From assembly GCA_000827495.1 (NCBI GenBank), contig KN817535.1, forward strand, positions 265,016 to 292,868: a stretch of DNA of 27,853 bases. The letters are read 5' to 3'. Below the pieces are notes generated by a model. It was not told the DNA's origin. It worked only from the letters and a program-made list of their open reading frames with translations, and ran no database searches. Shown one piece after another: positions 22,576 to 27,853 of this stretch; within the stretch, counting starts at the first letter, position 1, and each line of letters opens with the position of its first letter. This DNA is from Hypholoma sublateritium FD-334 SS-4 (Eukaryota > Basidiomycota > Agaricomycetes > Agaricales > Strophariaceae). Position numbers and translations under genes: made by a program.

Positions 22576-23453
22576 TCAAATAACATCCATACGATTTAAA
22601 ACCAGCGATTGAGCTAAGGTATGTTTTGAATGATATTTGTTGCAAAGTAATATGAATCATACGTACCTGGATACCCCGATTCATTGACAACCAATCCCGG
22701 TTCTCCGTGCTGAGTAGTGTCAACGGGTCGAAACGGCAGGATCCATGACATGTGCTGCAAAGTTGAGCGATCCGCATGCAGAAAGGGCAGGAAGAGTGTC
22801 GATTTATCGTGTAAGTCGGTGAGGTTATAAATAGGATCATTTCGNTCTAAGTTGCGTTGGGGATGCAATACAAACCCCCGCGCCGTGTATTTGTTGAACG
22901 CCATTTCAGCATTGGCTGTTGATTGAAGACGAATACCGTGTCTGCTCAGTGTCTCGTTCGGATAGAGCGACACGAGGCCGTCAGCTGAAATAAAATTCAT
23001 CACNACCGTGCTATGAAAGTCGATGATGGCATTTGCGGCNGCATTTTTTTTGGAGCAGATAATCTGNACNACTTTGTTGTGTTCTTTGTTGTGATGAAGT
23101 TCAACATGATGAACGAGTTGTTGAGGGTAGGCAGGTTGCATGAGGGAAGTGTGTTCGAGGATAAGAGCATACCCGTTTTCTGCCAGAAATTTGCGCAGAA
23201 TGAAGTGTTTGGCAGTGTTATCCACATAAAAATCGATATCGTTGGGGGTAAACAGGTCAGGATGCAGAGTCAGAAGCGCGCATGATCCTGAGATGAGAGC
23301 TCCCGACAGTTTTAGGATATTTCGTAAGTCGTCATCTTTTCCCAGCGCAAAGTAGTTGCCTAGGTTGCGCAAGTAGTCAATTAGGAAGAGGCCAAATTTC
23401 TTTTGAAGGTAGTCGCTGATGGTGTGTCGGTTAAACCATTCGACGCGGAGCAT
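22576..23453 (-). CDS. Nucleotidyltransferase-fold protein, active site kept (copy B)
   Basis: The frame is open from 23507, but its first ATG is at 23453. The product begins MLRVEWFNRH. A GT-AG intron (22666-22614, donor GTACGT) joins exon 1 to a short last exon and gives 274 aa; without splicing the frame ends at 22598 or nearby with another short tail. Residues 54-76 (ISGSCALLTLHP, then TPNDIDFYV) form the nucleotidyltransferase signature GS...DxD, with Gly56, Ser57, Asp72 and Asp74. Later segments, SADGLVSLYPNETLSRHGI and a KYTARGF stretch, match a fold family common in agaricomycetes; its substrate is not known to me. Ambiguous bases at 22845, 23004, 23040, 23067 and 23070 hide five residues. 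It is AT-rich compared with the window. It probably works with, or evolved beside, the neighbouring small genes. Confidence 0.7.
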
Positions 23454-23478
23454 TGCTAATAGGCAATCAGTAGTCAAT

Positions 23479-24633
23479 TTATGTACGGTAATTAGAATGA
23501 ATTGCACCGTTTAAGTTGTGATTCACGTCATTTGTGAGCATTGGATTGGGGTTTGATGAGATTGTGAGGTCTTTGGACAAGTGAGAAAGGGCGTAGAATG
23601 GACAGAAAGAGTTAAAACACTGTTTTCCGAGTCTCCATTCGTACTGATAGAAACCCAAATCGACATTGAAATTTGGGTTCCATAAGAAGGAATGGGAGAT
23701 GCTGTCATTCACTGTACTACGCCATTTGTAAGCACATTCAATTCCGCAAGCACTGCGAGGTGATTGTTGAATTAAGGGTGGAGTCACGTAAATGCCATGC
23801 CGTTCAAAAATACCGTCCAAATTTTTGTCGGTTGCGCGTAGAATTCAGTTGGGATATGCGACACGGTTTTTGACTGTGCTCGGATATAAGCTGTAAATTG
23901 TAGAGGATGTGATGGCGTTCATTTGAACGGTTGTTGATTCGCGCAAAAGGGCATGTATAATTCCATCCCAGCGGCATTCACGAATAATCACCCAGATTGA
24001 ATGCTGTCAATTGAATAGGTCAGTCCCATTAATTCATTAGCCTATTAATTGACGTGCGTTTTCAATACGTTTCGAGAAATAAATCTTTTTCTCCAAAAGA
24101 GACGGCAAATGGTGTACTATATTTCTGGGCGCCATTTGACATTCGTGATAACCCAATATTTTTAGCAAGCNGTCGAATTGATGACGATGATATTTTGGAA
24201 TCAGCAATTCACATACATTGCCCATTGGGGTATCTATTCCGTTGGAAGTTAATAGAGCCAAAGGAATTTCTCCGCAAATAGCGGCAGATGCTTTGGCCAA
24301 AAGACGCCAAAATATAGTGTGGTCCCCTTCACCAAAGAATTTATTCAACAGATGATATAACCTGGCACGGACTATTTCTCTCGTTGCATACAGAGCTACT
24401 TCATTGATGGCAGCTGTATGCATGAGATCATTCCAATCACTGTTGAAGAAGGCATAATACATAAGGTCCGGAGATTCGAAGAATTTGTGCGGAGACATGA
24501 GGATGATTTGCAGTTGCAGCTCAGTTCCAGTCGAACCAGCTTTTTTTAACGCCAAAAATAGGGTTCTATTTATAAATGTATATTTAGACCCACACTGACG
24601 ACATAGTGATCGAGATCGATTTTGAGCCGACAA
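23479..24633 (-). pseudogene. Nucleotidyltransferase-fold gene, decayed copy A
   Basis: The same frame runs over the whole region but is stopped by TAA/TGA at 24039-24034, another TGA about 10 codons later, and TGA at 23847-23845. The frame is open from 24633, with a first ATG at 24498. Similarity to the family is in three blocks: REIVRARLYHLLNKFF to AAICGEIPLALLTSNG; TTVQMNAITSSTIYSLYPS; and the C-terminal CGIECAYKW...YEWRLGKQCFNSFCP, with paired Cys. In the active-site block GS is GE, and the two Asp of DxD appear as Asn and Cys, so even the intact protein would have been catalytically dead. I could not explain the stops by introns in the right phase. N at 24171. Confidence 0.75.
24571..24577 (+). 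promoter_or_regulatory. Candidate TATA box of small gene A
   Basis: TATAAAT lies 108 bp before the ATG of small gene A, inside the 5' part of the minus-strand copy A frame but upstream of that frame's first ATG (24498). The 180 bp between the two ATGs is therefore a likely shared promoter region for divergent genes. Confidence 0.4.
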
Positions 24634-24678
24634 AATAAATAGTTACTGTTTTTTTTCCATCAGTCAGCTTGCGACATC

Positions 24679-25083
24679 ATGTTCTTCAAAGAAACAGTCC
24701 ATCACTCTCATACGGGCTTATTCTACGATATTTACCGACACGAAACCACCATTCCTCCTGATGATATTGGACATGCAGGAGATTTATTCGTTCGTGAATT
24801 CCCCCCCGACATATTTTTCGAAACATGCGAGTATCCTATCACTCTGGATTGCGAGCAGTGTGTCATGCCTTCGCATTGGGCGTATGCCACTCGACACATC
24901 TCTGGAGGAGTATCTCATCCCTTCGATTCCCACTACCATCTAGTTGCCAACAGAGACGGCCCCGCATGGGCTGGACTCAGCAGGCAGCAACAAACACCCG
25001 TTGTAACCTCTATCAATGCGTTTGTCGCCAAGTCTCGCGAGAAAGAAAATGGACACCACGATATGATCATGTATCTGTATTGA
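24679..25083 (+). CDS. Small paralogous protein A, unknown function
   Basis: Single exon, 134 aa, ATG start. I do not recognise the family. The protein aligns without gaps to small protein B over residues 1-117, with 42 identities by hand count. The shared pattern is HH at 8-9, PP at 26-27, GxxGDxFxRExP at 31-42, PSxW at 64-67, HP at 80-81, YHLVAxR at 86-92, PxWAGxxR at 95-102 and PxxTSI at 107-112. There is no signal peptide, membrane segment or Cys pattern. It is rich in His and aromatic residues and is probably cytosolic. The C-terminal tail after residue 117 is unlike B. Preservation of frame and motif shows it is or was a real gene. It stands head to head with the nucleotidyltransferase-fold copy A. 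Confidence 0.75.
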   Translation: MFFKETVHHSHTGLFYDIYRHETTIPPDDIGHAGDLFVREFPPDIFFETCEYPITLDCEQCVMPSHWAYATRHISGGVSHPFDSHYHLVANRDGPAWAGLSRQQQTPVVTSINAFVAKSREKENGHHDMIMYLY

Positions 25084-25311
25084 AGTACGTCTGCATTAGT
25101 ATACAATTTTCCACGACGATGTACTGAGTCACCTTTCAGTCTATTTAGACGGCTCCAAAAACAGAAATCATGCAATGGAATTAGAACATGGCCTGAAAAA
25201 AAAGTATTGTGGCGAGATGCTGGCAGAGGATGTTTAGCAAAAAAAGTGAAACTTAACGTCATCCATTGGTATTAAATTTTATACTGTTCTGTACACCGAG
25301 TCTCTTATATC
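25084..25311. other. Spacer between the small paralogues
   Basis: 228 bp without an open frame of note. Near 25272 there is TTTTATACTG, and CTTATATCATG directly precedes the ATG of gene B. Each may serve as its promoter. Confidence 0.35.
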
Positions 25312-25686
25312 ATGTATCTTTATCGAACAATCCACCATCCATGCACATCATTAACATTCAACATGTACCAAGACCAATTTGCCGTACCTCCAGCAAACNT
25401 CGGCAACCCTGGCGACATGTTTATTCGGGAAATACCTCGCCAACTGTACTTTAAAACGGCAGAACACGTAGTGTGGTTGCAATCGCAAGCGTGTACCGTG
25501 CCATCGCAATGGGAAGAAGTTTACGAAGCGGTTCATTCACATATTCATCATCCGCAAAACAACCGCTATCATTTGGTTGCAGACAGGAATTTGCCAATAT
25601 GGGCAGGAGTGGCACGGAGTAGCAGATTGCCTATAGAGACCTCCATCGAGACATATCTTGCTGATAATCCAATTCATTGGCAATGA
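25312..25686 (+). CDS. Small paralogous protein B, unknown function
   Basis: Single exon, 124 aa. The first ATG (25312) is chosen because it gives a gapless alignment to small protein A from residue 1 (both have a T-V/I-HH start); a second ATG at 25363 would lose that. All the shared motifs are kept (GNPGDMFIRE, PSQW, RYHLVADR, PIWAGVAR, PIETSI). One ambiguous base (25399) hides residue 30. The pair is a tandem duplicate that has diverged strongly, with only about 36 percent identity, so both copies have probably been under selection rather than being a recent copy. Function is not known. Confidence 0.75.
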   Translation: MYLYRTIHHPCTSLTFNMYQDQFAVPPANXGNPGDMFIREIPRQLYFKTAEHVVWLQSQACTVPSQWEEVYEAVHSHIHHPQNNRYHLVADRNLPIWAGVARSSRLPIETSIETYLADNPIHWQ

Positions 25687-25689
25687 TTT

Positions 25690-25869
25690 CTGCCCGTGAA
25701 TGTACAATTGAACAGTGAGTATTCAATCTACATACATTAACCATCTTTATAACTAACATTCATAAGGTTTCGTGAACGTGGCTGTTGTGACCGTGATAGA
25801 ATATTGGTGGATAAACAGAGATCTTATAAAATGTATTATATAAATGGAGGATGATATCCGTGGTGTGGT
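25690..25869. other. AT-rich spacer, no gene
   Basis: Short AT-rich stretch between small gene B and the decayed lysine-rich gene; TATATAAAT occurs near 25838. I see no gene in it. Confidence 0.35.
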
Positions 25870-27268
25870 TTAATCAAAAAGCACAGCGGATAAATATGGA
25901 GTATGGCGCAACCTTTTCTGGAGCTCGCTGAGCGCGGTGACGACGAGGCCGTCGCGGCGATGCTACGGGACATGAGACGTTATCAGCGGGCGGAGATGTA
26001 GGACGCACTACTCGAGAAGACATGTCTTTGCGCCCTCGTGCGCGTTGTACCTGCCTAGCGCCCATAGGATCTGCGCGTAGAGCAGTGCGACGTGCCCGCG
26101 CAACACGCCGTCTCATGCGAGGATCGAGGCGCGGATACACCGGCAGCCTGCAGCTTGCTTACCGGCTCGGGGTCGGTGGGATGATGTTCACGATCTGCTC
26201 CGTCGTATCCTGCAGCGGGATGAAGCGTACCGCCTGCAGAGCCTCCTTCATGGGAGGCACCTTGATGAACACGGACAAGCTTGCGAGCTGGAAAGCAGCG
26301 TCGCCGATGGCTTTCCACGCCATCGTGTGGAAGGCAGGCACCTTCTAGATCATGTCCAGCGCGATCTCATTCGTTGCGGATCTGGAATCCGTCAGAGACC
26401 TGTGAGCGGCCGAGGTCGAGATGCGTTTGAGCAAGCAGTGCCAGGATGCCAGCTTCGTCGGGGCGTAGTGCGCGGATCTGGGATCTGGTTTGGCTCTGGC
26501 GGTGGACACCGACACCGACGTCTTTTCAGTATCTTTCGCCTTGCCTTTGCCTTTCGTGGGGGCTTCGGCCTCGCCTTCGGAGAGCGGAGGTGGCGACACC
26601 AATGCATTCGCGTCGTTTTCAGATTCAGGAGACACGGAAGTGGAATACACCTTAAGAGGTTTCTTGCGCCAGCCTTTCCTGTTCTGAGTGGGTACCTTGG
26701 TTTTCCCCTTCGATACAGTGGTTATGGGCTTGGCCTTCGACGTTGATTTGGCTTTCAAACGCGATGCTTTCTCCACCTCCTCTTCATTCTCCTCTGGTTC
26801 TTCCTCCGCAGAAGACACCGACGCTTTCTTGCCCTTCACGGCCTTTTTACTGCTCTGATCCATTTTGGACGCTTTCTTTGTGACGACCACCACGGCCTCG
26901 CTCTCGGTCTCACTCTCCACCTCTACTTCCGCCACTTTCTTCTTCTTCACTGTTGTTCGCGCGTCGGCCTTGACACGATTGAGCAGTCCCGTACCGCCCG
27001 CACCAACACTCGCGTTCTTCGCAGGCGACGTAGCGGAGGCAGCTGTGGTGGATGGGCCGGCAACGGGGGGCGCGGGCTTGGCCTTATGAGAAATGATGAT
27101 AGCGCTATCGCTGTGCTCGCCGGACGCTGGTGAAGTTTTTGCTTTGGCTGTCACTTTCTTCGTTTTGTCCAGGGCTTTCCCCTTCTTCGTAGGTGCCGGC
27201 GCGGCCGGCGGGTCGTCCACGTCCATCGGTTCGTCGTCCTCGCCGATATCGCTGGATGGGGGTAGCTG
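25870..27268 (-). pseudogene. Decayed gene for a lysine-rich, likely nuclear protein
   Basis: The longest frame starts at ATG 27226 (MDVDDPP) and gives 293 residues to TAG 26347-26345. It is rich in Lys, Ala, Ser and Glu, with acidic runs and KKKK tracts. Reading on in the same frame gives KVPAFHTMAWKAIGDAAFQL and IIPPTPSR before a TAA near 26161. A shifted frame (26106-26008) then reads RGHVALLYAQILWALGRYNA and continues past TAG at 26010-26008 and 25965-25963 to LVVTALSELQKRL, ending at TAA 25872-25870. Upstream, the frame is open to 27268 (QLPPSSDIGEDDEP) behind a TAG at 27271-27269, beyond which an acidic SGWSDDEDEF segment follows. I do not recognise the family. Several stops plus a frameshift mean it is broken unless unseen introns remove them. 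The Lys-rich half resembles a disordered chromatin-associated region by composition only. Confidence 0.6.
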
Positions 27269-27428
27269 CTAACATCCTTTCAGTTTTTTCTTGCTCGTTG
27301 GCCTGGTAAGAAGGATATGCGATGGGAATTCGTCCTCGTCGTCGGACCAACCACTGCTGCTGTAATTATGTATCAAACATGGGCAGTTGCCACTTAAGGT
27401 TCATGCATCCGGGAGGGTAGTTGCCNGG

Positions 27429-27452
27429 GGCCTTGGGCAACTGCCCAAGGCC
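27429..27452. repeat. Perfect 11-bp inverted repeat (hairpin)
   Basis: GGCCTTGGGCA, a two-base centre AC, and TGCCCAAGGCC form a perfect stem of 11 bp. An ambiguous base sits just before it (27426). The nearby TTGGGCCCCCAATGCCATGG and CCTGGCATG are also palindrome-like. It may mark a transposable element end. Confidence 0.7.
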
Positions 27453-27575
27453 TAATTTTGAGGCTTGCCCAGTGTAAATACTTGCTTGGGCCCCCAATGC
27501 CATGGCCGGCATCACCTGGCATGTGGCTGAGTTTGAAAAAAAGAGCAAAATGGTGGCAAGGCCGGCTTGAGGACT

Positions 27576-27853
27576 TGAAAAATTCCCACGGTCCCTCAAA
27601 AATGCAAAAATTGCCTAAATGATAGAAACTGATAGAAATACAGCCAGTTGCCCATTTCTTGTGCTTAAAAATGGATCCGGCAGCTGCTAAATTCAGATAT
27701 AGATAGCTTGAAAGGTTGAAAATTCCCACGGTCAGTAAAAATTGCGAAATTTCTAAAAAAATCTACATTTAGGAAAGATCCACTCAGCTGCTGGTTTCTC
27801 TTGTGTAAGGATAGAAATACCTAGTACTATTTTGTGATATGGTCTAAAAATAG
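27576..27853 (+). repeat. Two diverged tandem units of about 140 bp
   Basis: Each unit begins TTGAAAAATTCCCACGGTC (the second has one A fewer), at 27576 and at about 27716. Each continues with a run of A-rich AAATTGC words, a GCCAGTTGC/CTCAGCTGC block and a TTTCTTGTG block. Similarity is clear at the start and patchy after it. The last unit runs off the end of the window, so more copies may follow. Confidence 0.6.

Noticed and set aside
23990..24050. Intron GTCAAT...GACAG removing the first stops in NTase copy A
   Set aside because: It is 50 nt long and would shift the frame, leading to an immediate stop. The downstream similarity lies in the unspliced frame.
23479..24633. TGA read as tryptophan (mitochondrial code) to explain the stops in NTase copy A
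   Set aside because: A TAA also interrupts the frame, and the neighbouring genes have spliceosomal introns and normal nuclear code.
25903..26001. Short plus-strand frame beginning MAQPFLELAERGDD
   Set aside because: It reads well as protein but lies opposite the end of the decayed lysine-rich gene, whose minus-strand frame (LVVTALSELQKRL) explains the composition.

Overview
The window looks like nuclear DNA of an agaricomycete (mushroom-forming basidiomycete). The evidence is short introns of about 50-65 nt with GTRNGT donors and YAG acceptors, a ten-exon FHA-kinase gene, and several protein types that I associate with Agaricomycetes: a degenerate-WW protein, a polynucleotide-adenylyltransferase-like fold family, and an acyl-CoA oxidase-like protein. 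Order and species cannot be fixed from the sequence. There are no ribosomal RNA, tRNA, CRISPR or bacterial operon signatures. The window is gene-poor and much of it is relic, repetitive or decayed.

Layout. 1-8.9 kb: almost no convincing genes. It is a mosaic of degenerate dispersed repeats (for example a 28-bp hairpin-bearing element at 2290 and again at 4010) with one plausible orphan coding fragment on the minus strand (4055-4354). 8.9-9.56 kb: a WW-like protein with an unclear N-terminus and an abrupt C-terminus. 9.84-11.91 kb: the best gene of the window, a complete FHA + Ser/Thr kinase of the CHK2/Cds1/Rad53 type (477 aa, 10 exons), preceded by a TATA box. 12-18.3 kb: mostly relic sequence, including C/T-rich dispersed copies and a GC-rich island at 13.5-14.3 kb. 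18.34-20.51 kb: a compound repeat block made of four different tandem arrays and an AT-rich core, bracketed by near-perfect 71-bp inverted repeats.

20.76-22.26 kb: an acyl-CoA oxidase-like gene on the minus strand with its middle part deleted and two in-frame stops, so a pseudogene. 22.5-25.7 kb: an AT-rich island with two nucleotidyltransferase-fold genes on the minus strand and two small paralogous proteins on the plus strand, arranged divergently. One nucleotidyltransferase copy keeps its catalytic GS...DxD motif; the other has lost it and carries in-frame stops. 25.87-27.36 kb: a decayed lysine-rich protein gene on the minus strand with several stops and a frameshift. 27.4-27.85 kb: a repeat end with a 24-bp hairpin and two diverged 140-bp units.

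The most unusual element is the divergent double pair at 22.5-25.7 kb: an NTase-fold family next to an unrecognised small protein family, each present twice. Three neighbouring minus-strand genes (20.7-27.3 kb) are broken mainly by stop codons while long stretches of frame survive, which suggests recent decay by point mutation across the whole segment.
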